Assembly: GCA_947243855.1 (NCBI GenBank)
Contig: CAMXIK010000010.1
Span: forward strand, 41,846-105,845
From: an uncultured Lachnospiraceae bacterium
Lineage (GTDB): Bacteria > Bacillota > Clostridia > Lachnospirales > Lachnospiraceae
Direction: 5' to 3'
DNA: 64,000 nt
Shown: one piece after another, positions 53,904-61,493 of the stretch
How positions within the stretch are numbered: position 1 is the stretch's first letter
Layout of the letters: the number at the start of each line of letters is the position of its first letter
The notes under the pieces: model-generated
Database searches by the model: none
Told to the model about the DNA's origin: nothing
Seen by the model: the letters and a program-made list of their open reading frames with translations, nothing else
Translations under genes and position numbers: made by a program

Positions 53904-54017
53904 AGCATGCTCCTCCCTTTTTATATAACTGCGTTCTTCTCACACTAATATACTGGCAAAATGTGTCCCTATTCGTATCAAATTGTGAAGATTTTGTGTC
54001 CTTTTCACACGACACAC

Positions 54018-54039
54018 ATAGATGATTATAACATACTAT
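54018..54039 (+). promoter_or_regulatory. Possible sigma-E-like promoter of cotJ
   Basis: CATACTAT (54032-54039) resembles the -10 of mother-cell sigma-E promoters, with an ATA core (54018-54020) at about the right distance. cotJ of B. subtilis is sigma-E controlled. Weak support from sequence alone. Confidence 0.3.
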
Positions 54040-54106
54040 AATCTTAAAAACACAAGAAATTTGTGTACCATTCTCATATGGCACACCAATAGAAAGGATT
54101 TGCAGT

Positions 54107-54280
54107 ATGAAGGATTACCTCTACCGGGAACCCTGCGATGATTTTCCGATCGCGATGGCCTATGTCCCTTGGCAGCGCTTTAACGGCATCTGCGAGAATC
54201 TGGAAAAAGGGTTCTGCGACGGCACCATCTTCCCTGAGCTTGACAAACCATTTACAGGAAGGAGATGTTGCAGCAAATGA
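54107..54280 (+). CDS. cotJA: Spore coat associated protein CotJA
   Basis: 57 residues. ATG at 54107 with AAAGGAT upstream. The conserved core PIAMAYVPWQRF is followed by NLEKGFCDGTIFPELDKPF, the CotJA signature; six cysteines overall, including a terminal CC. Clostridial CotJA is often 55-80 residues, so this is complete. First gene of cotJABC, a mother-cell operon that adds to the spore coat. Its stop (TGA) overlaps the presumed cotJB ATG, so translation is coupled. Confidence 0.9.
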   Translation: MKDYLYREPCDDFPIAMAYVPWQRFNGICENLEKGFCDGTIFPELDKPFTGRRCCSK

Positions 54281-54552
54281 ACGCACAATTTGCAAACGAG
54301 CAGGAAAAGCTGCTCCACGATATCGGCATCTTAAGCTTCGTTGTCATCGAACTGTCCCTCTATCTGGACACCCATCCCACCGATCAAAATGCTATGAAAT
54401 ATTTCAATCATTACAACCGTCTTGCTAACGAAGCAAGGCAGGAATATTCCGCCAAATACACGCCTCTCACAATTTCCTGTGCGGATGCGTCGGCTTGCGA
54501 CGATTGGAAATGGGCTCTTGCACCTATGCCATGGGAAGGAGGCTGTCATTAA
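54277..54552 (+). CDS. cotJB: Spore coat protein CotJB
   Basis: 91 residues from the ATG at 54277 (an ATG at 54265 lies directly against the GGAAGGAG site and is less likely). The CotJB core reads LLHDIGILSFVVIELSLYLDTHP and MKYFNHYNRLANEARQEY; it ends in the typical W-x-W-x-x-x-P-M-P-W-EGGC. Overlaps cotJA by four bases and cotJC by one base (TAATG), the standard cotJ layout. Confidence 0.9.
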   Translation: MNAQFANEQEKLLHDIGILSFVVIELSLYLDTHPTDQNAMKYFNHYNRLANEARQEYSAKYTPLTISCADASACDDWKWALAPMPWEGGCH

Positions 54553-54738
54553 TGTGGAATTATGAAAGAAGATTAGAGTTTCCAGTGAACATCAAAGAGG
54601 CCAACGCGGACATCGCACAGGCCATCATCAGCCAATACGGCGGCCCAGACGGAGAAATGGGCGCGTCTATGCGCTATCTGTCCCAGCGGTATGCCTGCCC
54701 TTACAGGGAAGTTTCCGCTGTTTTAACAGACATCGGTA
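54552..54738 (+). pseudogene. cotJC: Spore coat protein CotJC, 5' part only (interrupted by an element)
   Basis: Reading from the ATG at 54552 the protein is typical CotJC for 62 residues (WNYERRLEFPVNIK, IISQYGGPDGEMGASMRYLSQRY, VSAVLTDIG) and then stops matching. In CotJC the next residues are T-E-E-L-A-H, which hold Mn-catalase-type metal ligands. Here the frame runs into unrelated sequence and ends at 54812 after 24 foreign residues. The break is at GACATCGGTA (54729-54738). The missing roughly 125 codons should lie at the far end of the inserted element, outside this window. Either the gene is restored by excision during sporulation, or it is simply broken. Confidence 0.88.
54729..54738 (+). 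other. Presumed attachment/crossover site of the cotJC element
   Basis: GACATCGGTA is the last sequence that fits cotJC coding (D-I-G plus the first base of the following Thr codon). Directly after it TATCGGTA repeats part of it. The core shared by both ends cannot be fixed without the right-hand junction. Confidence 0.6.
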
Positions 54739-54749
54739 TATCGGTAACA

Positions 54750-56351
54750 TTATTGTACATTTATCAATTCCATTTTTTCGATCTCCGTTACATAGCTCTT
54801 TCCTCTGCCTGAAGACCGGACTGTCAGCCTTGCGGCGAAAGGCAGACACTTCAAATATACATCCACCACATTATCTACGATTACCATCTTTTCCAATACC
54901 TCCCTGTAGAGTTCTTGGTTCTCTGAATCGAAAGATAAAATTTCATCTAATGCCGCTATGTAGTGTTCCCGATCTTCGGTCTGCCTGTCCCTTATTTTAT
55001 CATTTTCCAAGGCTTTTTCCAATGACCGTTCCAGATCCCCGATCTGTTCATCATACCATGCCATCTGCTCCGTCAGGTCTTTTTTGGACAGTGTTCCTTC
55101 CAGCATGAGGTCTATCAATTTTTTCTTCTTTTCCTTTAAGGCTTCTATCTGTCCATTGATCCGCCCTGCCTCCTGATGCGTTTGGGCATGCAAGGATTTA
55201 ATGTCATTGATAATCTCCGAACGCAGCGTTCCATAGTTGACTTTGATATGGGTTATCAGGAATCTCATACAGGCAAGCAATGCCTTATCATTGATATGAG
55301 AATTACAGCAGCCAACCCTCTCACCCCTGCGCTCTTTCGGCTGTCCATAATTTGCCGCCTCATAACATCGCCATGCTTTGTACTGCTCACCATTTTTCAG
55401 GCGTTTTACACGGCTGACATAATGGGAACCGCAACGGCCGCAGTACAATTTTCCACTGCACCAATAGCGGTTACTGTGTTTCATACGCTGTTCTGATGAG
55501 GGCGATCTCCTTTGAAGCTCGGCCTGTGTCCGATTCCATAGGTCACGGGATATAATCGGCTCATGGTGGTTATACAGATAAACCATATCCTCTTCACCTC
55601 GGTTATACTTTTTCGCATGCGTCAGGTAATCAGGCGTGAACGTTTTTTTCTGGCACAGATCGCCAACATACTTCTCATTACGAAGTACACGCAGAATCAC
55701 TGTATTAGACCAACGCTTTACCCGTTTCGGCCTTATGCCATCCGCTTCAAGCTCACGTGCGATCACGTACGTGCCCTTGCCCTCATTGGTGTATTTATGA
55801 AAAATCGCCCGGACAATAGCAGCTTCTTCCTCATTGATGTATAATTTTCCGTCCTTGACATAATAACCGAGAAGATCCCGTCCGAACACCACCCCCTGCT
55901 CCATCCGGCGTTTCTGCCCCCATTTGACACGCTCGGAGGTCTTTCTGCTCTCTTCCTGCGCAATACTGGCCATGAGTGTAAGCCTCAGCTCACCGTCACA
56001 GTCCCGCGTGTCTATGTTGTCAATGGTGAACATTACGCCGACGCCCGCTTCTTTCAGCTTGCGGGTATACGACAGCGTGTCCACGGTATTTCTTGCAAAA
56101 CGGCTCACCTCCTTTGTCAGGATCAGATCAATCCCGCCACGCAGCGCTTCGTCAATCATGGCGTTAAATCCATTCCTCTTTTTTGTCTGGGTGCCGCTTA
56201 TGCCTTCATCGTAATATATGCCTTTCAAAATCCAGTCTTCATGCGCATTAATGTATTCGCTGAAATACTGGTTCTGGCTCGCAAGAGAGTTTACCTGATC
56301 ATCTTTGTCAGTCGATACACGACAGTAAGCGGCCACTCTTAATTTTTCCAT
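54750..56351 (-). CDS. Large serine recombinase
   Basis: 533 residues from the ATG at 56351 (AAGGAG seven bases upstream). The N-terminal resolvase domain has the Ser nucleophile in VAAYCRVSTDKDDQ (about 6-19), with the conserved DEGISGTQTKKR and LTKEVSRFARN. A recombinase domain (about 165-270), a zinc ribbon (CSGKLYCGRCGSHY, Cys set about 300-360) and a long coiled coil (about 385-470) follow. Belongs to the TndX/SpoIVCA/phage-integrase class that needs a directionality factor to excise. It points toward cotJC and its stop is 12 bp from the crossover, as with recombinases placed beside their own att site. Confidence 0.94.
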   Translation of the reverse strand: MEKLRVAAYCRVSTDKDDQVNSLASQNQYFSEYINAHEDWILKGIYYDEGISGTQTKKRNGFNAMIDEALRGGIDLILTKEVSRFARNTVDTLSYTRKLKEAGVGVMFTIDNIDTRDCDGELRLTLMASIAQEESRKTSERVKWGQKRRMEQGVVFGRDLLGYYVKDGKLYINEEEAAIVRAIFHKYTNEGKGTYVIARELEADGIRPKRVKRWSNTVILRVLRNEKYVGDLCQKKTFTPDYLTHAKKYNRGEEDMVYLYNHHEPIISRDLWNRTQAELQRRSPSSEQRMKHSNRYWCSGKLYCGRCGSHYVSRVKRLKNGEQYKAWRCYEAANYGQPKERRGERVGCCNSHINDKALLACMRFLITHIKVNYGTLRSEIINDIKSLHAQTHQEAGRINGQIEALKEKKKKLIDLMLEGTLSKKDLTEQMAWYDEQIGDLERSLEKALENDKIRDRQTEDREHYIAALDEILSFDSENQELYREVLEKMVIVDNVVDVYLKCLPFAARLTVRSSGRGKSYVTEIEKMELINVQ

Positions 56352-56412
56352 TGTCAATCTCCTTTTCAGGAAATGACACATCATCGTGTTTATTATAACA
56401 AATGATGTGCGG

Positions 56413-56568
56413 TTAGGCTATATTCTGTAGCTGCTTTAGCTGCGCAGATGTCAGGCATTCCCGACGGTACAGTTCCTTATAAATCCCTTGCTTTAACTGA
56501 TCTAGAAATGCCTTTTCATCGGTTTTAGTCAAAGTGATGTACTCCTTTTGGTTTTGTGTTTTTACCAT
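56413..56568 (-). CDS. SHOCT-like small protein next to the recombinase
   Basis: 51 residues, too short for most gene finders but with GGAGG seven bases before the ATG at 56568. The C-terminal half (FLDQLKQGIYKELYRRECLTSAQLKQLQNIA) fits the short SHOCT helix pair found at the ends of many mobile-element proteins. It lies 61 bp upstream of the recombinase on the same strand, so they are probably cotranscribed. A role as partner or directionality factor is possible but is inference from position. Confidence 0.6.
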   Translation of the reverse strand: MVKTQNQKEYITLTKTDEKAFLDQLKQGIYKELYRRECLTSAQLKQLQNIA

Positions 56569-57099
56569 TGCTCCACCTCCCCGTATTTGTCAGTATTATC
56601 ATATGTCCACCAATCTTGTCCCTATCACTGAATAATCCTTTGGGAGCGATGGACATTCCCGGAAGAATGTCCACCCGCGCATAATAAAAGGGGAATGTAG
56701 TGGAAATATCCACCACTCCCAAAAGACTATTTTTATGCGACGTCGCATAAAATATAAATGCCGGTGGCTGTTGGTCAGCTCCACAGGTTACACTCACATA
56801 CCCCAGTATGCTACTCTACCTCTCCCATTTCTATGGGCAGCCTCCTCTCAAGGGTGTATCATTATCACCGACAGACATATCTTTGCTTTTCTTTCCCACC
56901 ACAGAAAGTTACACAGAACAGACTTTATCGCTCCTTCCTCCCCTAAAATTCAGACGGTTTCCAAGGTTGAGATCTTCGCTGAGTCCACTGTGGAGCTCCT
57001 TATCTGCCGGACGTTACCGGACTTTATGACGCAAGGGCTTTGTTCTTACGCATATGCGGCGTGTTTGTCATGGTTCGGATGTAGCTATATAGAAAAGCC
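56569..57099. other. Non-coding stretch with a cluster of hairpins
   Basis: No convincing gene on either strand; frames here lack ribosome sites and any family resemblance. It holds three inverted repeats in about 100 bp: TGGACATTC/GAATGTCCA (56650-56673), GTGGA/TCCAC (56700-56713) and the 22-bp palindrome 56731-56752. The rest (56760-57099) is unassigned. Confidence 0.6.
56731..56752. repeat. Palindrome P1 (TTATGCGACGTCGCATAA family)
   Basis: Perfect 22-bp palindrome, the 18-bp core with TT/AA added each side. It is 163 bp upstream of the SHOCT-recombinase pair on their strand. Confidence 0.85.
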
Positions 57100-57963
57100 T
57101 TAATCGGCTGCTTCTATCCAATTACCAGTAAGGTCTATATGTATCTTTGCCAGTTCAATCGCTGCTTTGTACACTTTCCCATCCTTTGAATCCCCATATG
57201 TTTCATTTATCTTTTGGGCAAATATATCTATTTTATCTATTTCTTCCAAATTACAGTCACCTACTACCGATATATCATTATCTGTATCACGGAAAAAAGT
57301 TATAAACATGTTTCCAATCGTCAAAGGCCCTACTATAAGAATGTGGCAGTTACCATATATTTCTGCCCTGCCAGCTATATATGCATTGCCAAATACTAGC
57401 GCATTGCCAAACACACGGGCATCACCAATCACATGTACATTGCCACTTATACATGCATCTTCAGCTATTAAAGCATTGTCACCTACAAATGCATCGATAC
57501 CTATTGTTGCATTACCAGTAATGTTTGCGTTGTCAAAAACACGCGCGCTACCACATACTACCGCATTACCAGACACTCGCGCGTTGTCACGTATCCATGC
57601 CTGATCAAACACTTTCGCTTCGCCAGACACCTTCGCATTACCTGCCACCGTCGCCTCCTGAGACACCTCTGCATCACCATACACACATGCATTGTCGGTT
57701 ACTTTTGCATCGCCTAATACACACGCGTTACCAGATACCTTTGCATTATCTCCTACCCAAGAGTTTCCCCACTGAGACAAATTTTCCTCACTCTCGATAA
57801 ATCCTCCAAGATCACCCCTATGTACACAACCAAAGGAACGCACCGCCTTGATCCGATGCAGCGTATGTCCATCTATTTCTATTGTTTCTTTGGTAAATTT
57901 ATATTTTTTTATTGCATTTTCTCTTTCTATAACCGTATTTAACATTGCTTTCAATTTTTTCAC
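57100..57963 (-). CDS. Left-handed beta-helix (hexapeptide-like repeat) protein
   Basis: 287 residues with a GTG start at 57963 (AGGAGG eight bases upstream). After a short head (TIEIDGHTLHRIKAVRSFGCVHRGDLGGFIESEENLSQ) come about 18 coils of the form xVxGNAxV/xVxDNAxV (about 68-215), making a parallel beta-helix. A mixed C-terminal domain (about 220-287) follows. The head-plus-coils layout matches YdcK-like proteins found in phages and mobile elements. There are no obvious acyltransferase catalytic His residues. Role unknown. Confidence 0.8.
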   Translation of the reverse strand: MKKLKAMLNTVIERENAIKKYKFTKETIEIDGHTLHRIKAVRSFGCVHRGDLGGFIESEENLSQWGNSWVGDNAKVSGNACVLGDAKVTDNACVYGDAEVSQEATVAGNAKVSGEAKVFDQAWIRDNARVSGNAVVCGSARVFDNANITGNATIGIDAFVGDNALIAEDACISGNVHVIGDARVFGNALVFGNAYIAGRAEIYGNCHILIVGPLTIGNMFITFFRDTDNDISVVGDCNLEEIDKIDIFAQKINETYGDSKDGKVYKAAIELAKIHIDLTGNWIEAAD

Positions 57964-57975
57964 AGTTTTCTCCTC

Positions 57976-58266
57976 CTACGTTCTCATCACCCTATGCCCA
58001 CAGCTTGAACAATACCGTACATTCGGATCAAACAATGTGGCATTACATTTCGGACATAAGAGCATTCCATCCTTCTCGATCAACCGGATCGGAAGCTCCC
58101 GCTTCTTCAAACTGTCATTTTCTTTTCTAAGAAACTCCGTTTCCGCCTGAATTATCAGCTCCACATCTGGTTCCTCTTCTTTTTGTTCCGCTATTATGTT
58201 TTTTATCCTGCTCTCACAGAAATATATGAAAGAATCCAAGGGATTCCAATCTGCTGCAAAATTCAT
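57976..58266 (-). CDS. Small zinc-ribbon protein
   Basis: 96 residues; AGGAG seven bases before the ATG. A helical first half (about 20-65) is followed by a C-terminal double zinc ribbon CPKCNATLFDPNVRYCSSCGHRV. Three bp separate it from the gene upstream, and it lies 12 bp before the beta-helix gene. The ribbon resembles those of structural or nucleic-acid-binding phage proteins; function unknown. Confidence 0.72.
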   Translation of the reverse strand: MNFAADWNPLDSFIYFCESRIKNIIAEQKEEEPDVELIIQAETEFLRKENDSLKKRELPIRLIEKDGMLLCPKCNATLFDPNVRYCSSCGHRVMRT

Positions 58267-58269
58267 GGT

Positions 58270-58731
58270 CTATCTCCTAAACAAAAGACGGTGACTATTC
58301 TCCCTTTTTTCGACATAATAAACTCCTAAGTTAAATTTACTTTCTTTAACAACGGCACGCCAAGATCTAGTAGTAAAAAGGTCACTTGCTTTCTTTAACG
58401 ATATTTCTCCCTTTTCTCGACGATATTGATCTAAATATAAGAAAGCCTCATATATAAACTCTTCTATAATTCCAGCTTTTCTGTATGGTTTACTTACTGT
58501 ACTCTCTATATAATTACTTCCACAATATGGACAGATTGGAAGATTACGCCCTGCCATTTCCATTAGTTTTCGCCCAATAATAAAACTATTTCCACACTCA
58601 AGACATAAATAATTATCATGATCCCTTGCAAAGCGTCTCTTCTCATCCTTTTCTCGCTTGTTTGTCCAAATCCATATTAAAAACAAAGAAAGCAAATACG
58701 CAAAATATATACCAATAAATACAATTCCCAT
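58270..58731 (-). CDS. Membrane-anchored zinc-ribbon protein (fused form of the genes at 61.2-61.4 and 60.8-61.2 kb)
   Basis: 153 residues. Residues 1-35 (GIVFIGIYFAYLLSLFLIWIWTNKREKDEKRRFAR) are a membrane anchor nearly identical to the gene at 61199-61408. Residues about 36-72 (HDNYLCLECGNSF and NLPICPYCGS) are a zinc ribbon nearly identical to the gene at 60755-61177. The rest is unique. At DNA level 58516-58622 matches 61028-61134 with two differences, and 58622-58770 matches 61299-61447. So this gene is the joined version of two genes that are split elsewhere in the element. Palindrome P2 is 23 bp upstream of its start. Confidence 0.72.
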   Translation of the reverse strand: MGIVFIGIYFAYLLSLFLIWIWTNKREKDEKRRFARDHDNYLCLECGNSFIIGRKLMEMAGRNLPICPYCGSNYIESTVSKPYRKAGIIEEFIYEAFLYLDQYRREKGEISLKKASDLFTTRSWRAVVKESKFNLGVYYVEKRENSHRLLFRR

Positions 58732-58753
58732 AAATCTTCATCCCCTCTCCACT

Positions 58754-58771
58754 TTATGCGACGTCGCATAA
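58754..58771. repeat. Palindrome P2
   Basis: Perfect 18-bp TTATGCGACGTCGCATAA. It lies between the stop of the gene at 58774-59208 and the start of the gene at 58270-58731. On the minus strand GAGC precedes it and a GGAG-containing leader follows. Confidence 0.9.
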
Positions 58772-58773
58772 GC

Positions 58774-59208
58774 TCAGCGCTCTTCCTGTCTGTGTTCGTG
58801 CAGCTCAACATCCCGATCCGTGTCCTGTCGCTTAATTTCCTCTTGAATTTTTTCCAATTTCTCATGAACGCCTAAGTTTTTATTGACAGGTTTCTCATAG
58901 TTTGGGAAACGTATCGCGGAAAGCTGGATTTGCATTTTATTTTGTTTTCCGCTGTCTATCATACCAGCCGCTTCCATAGCCCACAAAAACCCGCTTATAA
59001 AATTTTGTGCCGCGTCTTTATTTTCTTCTTTCTGAAAATATCCGACCGTCGGGTGTTTTTCCGACCAATTCCCCGTCTCTAACTGCTGGAAATACGAACC
59101 CATAACGCCTTTGATAATGCCCGCGACGTCACTTTCCCTCCCTTTCTGTGTATGCTTTTTGAAAATCGCGGCTATTTCTTTTTCTAGATCGCTTTTTACT
59201 CTTTCCAT
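58774..59208 (-). CDS. Hypothetical protein of the element, HEHRQEER tail
   Basis: 144 residues; AAAGG upstream of the ATG. Mostly helical and charged (EKEIAAIFKKHTQKG, FISGFLWAMEAAGM), no membrane helix. I do not recognise the family. The last residues HEHRQEER and the following DNA up to the palindrome closely resemble the end of the XRE gene at 61943-62173 (KQHEHRQEDR), though the rest of the two proteins is unrelated. It ends three bp before palindrome P2. Confidence 0.65.
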   Translation of the reverse strand: MERVKSDLEKEIAAIFKKHTQKGRESDVAGIIKGVMGSYFQQLETGNWSEKHPTVGYFQKEENKDAAQNFISGFLWAMEAAGMIDSGKQNKMQIQLSAIRFPNYEKPVNKNLGVHEKLEKIQEEIKRQDTDRDVELHEHRQEER

Positions 59209-59229
59209 GTTTCTGCCTTTCTGTGTGGT

Positions 59230-59484
59230 TTAATCATCCGTTTTATGTTTTCTCCTACCGTCATTCCCATTCAATCCTTTCCAAGCTCCATTTATACGAC
59301 GTCGCATAAGCTCATCGCTCTTCCCGGTGGTGATCATACTCAAACTTGCAGCCTTTAAAGGTTGAATCTTTACGGAAAAATCAATTTCCTTTGCACCTGA
59401 ATCTTGCAGATTAACCAACATTCTCTTTAAATGGTTGTGTAAGTATGTATGACTATTTGATGAAGCAAATAAATTAGGATGCAC
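59230..59484 (-). CDS. Possible small protein read through palindrome P3
   Basis: 84 residues from a GTG at 59484 placed only two bases after AAGGAGAG, a tight but possible spacing. The first 58 residues look protein-like (LFASSNSHTYLHNHLKRMLVNLQ). The last 25 are translated from palindrome P3 and the following leader (ELMRRRIN...), suggesting the original stop was lost when the palindrome unit joined. No family recognised; may be a remnant. Confidence 0.35.
   Translation of the reverse strand: MHPNLFASSNSHTYLHNHLKRMLVNLQDSGAKEIDFSVKIQPLKAASLSMITTGKSDELMRRRINGAWKGLNGNDGRRKHKTDD
59292..59309. repeat. Palindrome P3
   Basis: TTATACGACGTCGCATAA, one mismatch to the 18-bp consensus. On the minus strand it is preceded by GAAGAGCGATGAGC, like P2 (GAAGAGCGCTGAGC). 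Confidence 0.85.
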
Positions 59485-59517
59485 CTCTCCTTTATCATTT
59501 CAAATGGACTTTAAAAC

Positions 59518-60069
59518 TTAACTATATGTATCCATCCATTGGTTAAATTTCTCCTCAGCGGTTTGAACAGCAGATATTCTGTCACTTTCATCCTGAAGCT
59601 GCTCTGCCGCTTTCAGTTCCGCTTGGTATTGTTCCAATCGATCATGTACCAACGGGCCTTTGATCAACGGGCTCGGCTCAATATATGGATATCCTTCCCA
59701 ATCTGCTATAACTTTTTTATAATTTATCCCCTTTGTAGTGTTCCATTCCTCTACCACTTCCTGATAAGTTCCCTTTTTTGTATGCCTGAAACACCGATGG
59801 CACACTACCCGGTATATCGCTCCTTCCGTTACTGCCTCACGACAAGAGCCAAATCCGTGCATCCATGGGGATCTATTCCCGCATCTGCAATGATACAGTT
59901 TTGACCATGGATATGACTTTCTTGCGAGTGGATATGGAACGCCCCAAAGCTTTTGACATTTCTTTATCATTCTTTGTTCTCTTTTTTCTTCTTGCGCCCG
60001 TATTCTCTTTGCTTTACAATAAATCATATACCCATTTACATATTGAATTGCTTTTTTTACATTAACCAT
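59518..60069 (-). CDS. Zinc-ribbon protein with Lar-like signature and shared C-terminal module
   Basis: 183 residues; GAGGAGG five bases before the ATG. A basic helical head (about 1-40) precedes a Cys region (YHCRCGNRSPW, then VVCHRCFRHT) followed by TYQEVVEEWNT. The C-x-x-C plus E-x-x-x-x-W-N pattern is that of Lar-type restriction-alleviation proteins, though spacing differs, so the match is tentative. The last 36 residues (YQAELKAAEQL-x-DESDRI ... EKFNQWMDTYS) recur almost unchanged at the end of the frameshifted gene 61494-61894. Confidence 0.6.
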   Translation of the reverse strand: MVNVKKAIQYVNGYMIYCKAKRIRAQEEKREQRMIKKCQKLWGVPYPLARKSYPWSKLYHCRCGNRSPWMHGFGSCREAVTEGAIYRVVCHRCFRHTKKGTYQEVVEEWNTTKGINYKKVIADWEGYPYIEPSPLIKGPLVHDRLEQYQAELKAAEQLQDESDRISAVQTAEEKFNQWMDTYS

Positions 60070-60096
60070 AACTGCCTCCTCATGAAAGGGATTTTT

Positions 60097-60750
60097 ATGA
60101 ATTTAAAAAATATTAACTTGTATGATCACCACACACAAACTGCTTATATTCTGGACTTTGAAAGATGGATCAAACCATTTAACGACGGTTCCCTCTTCTT
60201 TCGGAACTGGTCCAAATATATGGAAGCCGCATATATGAGTCAAATGTATTGCCGTAATGAAACTGACGATCATTTTCAATATGGCTATATCAGTAATGGT
60301 GTTCCGCTTTTAATTAATTTCAACATCGGACATATATATTTCCAGTGTGAAAAGCATCGGCTGTTACTTTTACATAAAGAAAAAGTGTCCTTAAGTAAGT
60401 TTGGTACCTACGGCGATCACTGCGAATATGCTTATCATCCAGTTGTGAATTGGAAATTCCCGGCACATGCAGTTTCCGATTTCCCGGTACTTTGCTGTTA
60501 CGCTCCTGTTCAGGAGAATAACCAGATGCTTGTCATTGATGGAAACCATCGTATTACGATTAAAAAAAAGCTTCACATAAAATCCGTCAATTTATTTGAA
60601 TACCAGCTTAATTCTCCCCTTGACTTTGCGAACGATTTTGAGTACCTTATTTTTCATTTTCTTTTGGAATGTAACAAACCGTCTCAGGATCGGATTATTA
60701 ATCCTGCCCACAAATTATCTATGCCTTGGCTAACCAAACCTAAAAGATAA
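60097..60750 (+). CDS. Hypothetical protein of the element with VIDGNHRIT motif
   Basis: 217 residues from the ATG at 60097 (AAAGGG six bases upstream). No signal peptide, membrane helix or recognised domain. The motif QMLVIDGNHRITIKKK (about 148-163) resembles the DG-x-HR motif of ParB/Srx-like folds, but nothing else supports that. It is the only plus-strand gene in the 56-62 kb part and is divergent from the Lar-like gene across 27 bp, so no room exists for separate full promoters. Confidence 0.6.
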   Translation: MNLKNINLYDHHTQTAYILDFERWIKPFNDGSLFFRNWSKYMEAAYMSQMYCRNETDDHFQYGYISNGVPLLINFNIGHIYFQCEKHRLLLLHKEKVSLSKFGTYGDHCEYAYHPVVNWKFPAHAVSDFPVLCCYAPVQENNQMLVIDGNHRITIKKKLHIKSVNLFEYQLNSPLDFANDFEYLIFHFLLECNKPSQDRIINPAHKLSMPWLTKPKR

Positions 60751-60754
60751 ATAT

Positions 60755-61177
60755 TTATGATTCACAAATTGTTGTTTTAGAGTTATATTCAACTCTGAAA
60801 TGTTTACTAGGTCCGAGAGTTCCTAGTTTAATCCCATTTTTATTTTTTGCTATTGCCCCACGTATTTGTCTATATTGCTCCTCATCATATCGTGAAATCG
60901 CCTCCTGTAGCTCATTCATAGTTCCAGTCGCATTATCAAAATCTATATAAATCCCCAAGCAGCCTAATTCATCTGCTAATTTCTCTAAACGTTCATCATC
61001 TGTCCCTGCTGTATTCTCTGTTAAACCACTTCCACAATATGGACAGATTGGAAGATTACGCCCTGCCATTTCCATTAGTTTTCGCCCAATAATAAAACTA
61101 TTTCCGCACTCAAGACATAAATATTTATCATGATTATCTATATAAAAACCTTTGCTCCAAGTGTCTTCTCTAAACAT
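60755..61177 (-). CDS. Zinc-ribbon protein sharing modules with two neighbours
   Basis: 140 residues; GAGGGG eight bases before the ATG. Residues about 15-50 (HDKYLCLECGNSF, NLPICPYCGSG) match the zinc ribbon of the gene at 58270-58731. The middle stretch NELQEAISRYDEEQYRQIR (about 88-106) is encoded by 56 bp identical to 61791-61846 in the frameshifted gene. The C-terminus is unique. A mosaic; function unknown. Confidence 0.65.
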   Translation of the reverse strand: MFREDTWSKGFYIDNHDKYLCLECGNSFIIGRKLMEMAGRNLPICPYCGSGLTENTAGTDDERLEKLADELGCLGIYIDFDNATGTMNELQEAISRYDEEQYRQIRGAIAKNKNGIKLGTLGPSKHFRVEYNSKTTICES

Positions 61178-61198
61178 GCATATATCCCCTCAATATTT

Positions 61199-61408
61199 CT
61201 ATCTAGTAACACGATCATCAACTGAAAGATCATATTGCTCACAAATTTTATCTATACTTTTCCGCACATTTTTCAAATCACTTAGTAATTCGCCCATTTC
61301 CCTTGCAAAGCTTCTCTTCTCATCCTTTTCTCGCTTGTTTGTCCAAATCCATATTAAAAGTAAAGAAAGCAAATACGCAAAATATATACTAATAAATACA
61401 ATTCCCAT
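61199..61408 (-). CDS. Small membrane-anchored protein, split counterpart of the gene at 58.3-58.7 kb
   Basis: 69 residues. The first 35 form the same membrane anchor as in the 58.7 kb gene, with a nearly identical leader and palindrome upstream (P4). After FAR the sequence changes to EMGELLSDLKNVRKSIDKI and ends early. The 164 bp between 61135 and 61298 are absent from the joined copy. Confidence 0.6.
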   Translation of the reverse strand: MGIVFISIYFAYLLSLLLIWIWTNKREKDEKRSFAREMGELLSDLKNVRKSIDKICEQYDLSVDDRVTR

Positions 61409-61430
61409 AAATCTTCATCCCCTCTCCACT

Positions 61431-61448
61431 TTATGCGACGTCGCATAT
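61431..61448. repeat. Palindrome P4
   Basis: TTATGCGACGTCGCATAT, last base differing from the consensus. It precedes the gene at 61199-61408 by 23 bp with the same leader as P2. Confidence 0.85.
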
Positions 61449-61493
61449 TGTTATTTTTAAGCTCAAGTCGACAAAACAAGTGAACTCTAAACC

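Larger units (their letters stand above)
61028..61448 (-). repeat. Duplicated segment (partner of 58516-58771)
   Basis: 61028-61134 and 61299-61447 match 58516-58622 and 58622-58770 at about 97-98 percent. The intervening 164 bp are present only here. The palindrome is part of the repeat. Confidence 0.85.

Noticed and set aside
54552..54812. cotJC fragment plus 24 foreign residues as an intact 86-residue gene
   Set aside because: It lacks two thirds of CotJC, including the metal-ligand region, and the extra residues come from the recombinase gene's complement.
56569..57099. Possible group II intron remnant
   Set aside because: Hairpins are present, but no domain V, no GUGCG start and no reverse-transcriptase sequence were recognised.
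56525..57103. Frames on both strands through palindrome P1 (minus 90 codons, plus 122 codons)
   Set aside because: No ribosome sites; both read through the palindrome, and the minus frame overlaps the well-supported SHOCT gene start. Treated as non-coding.
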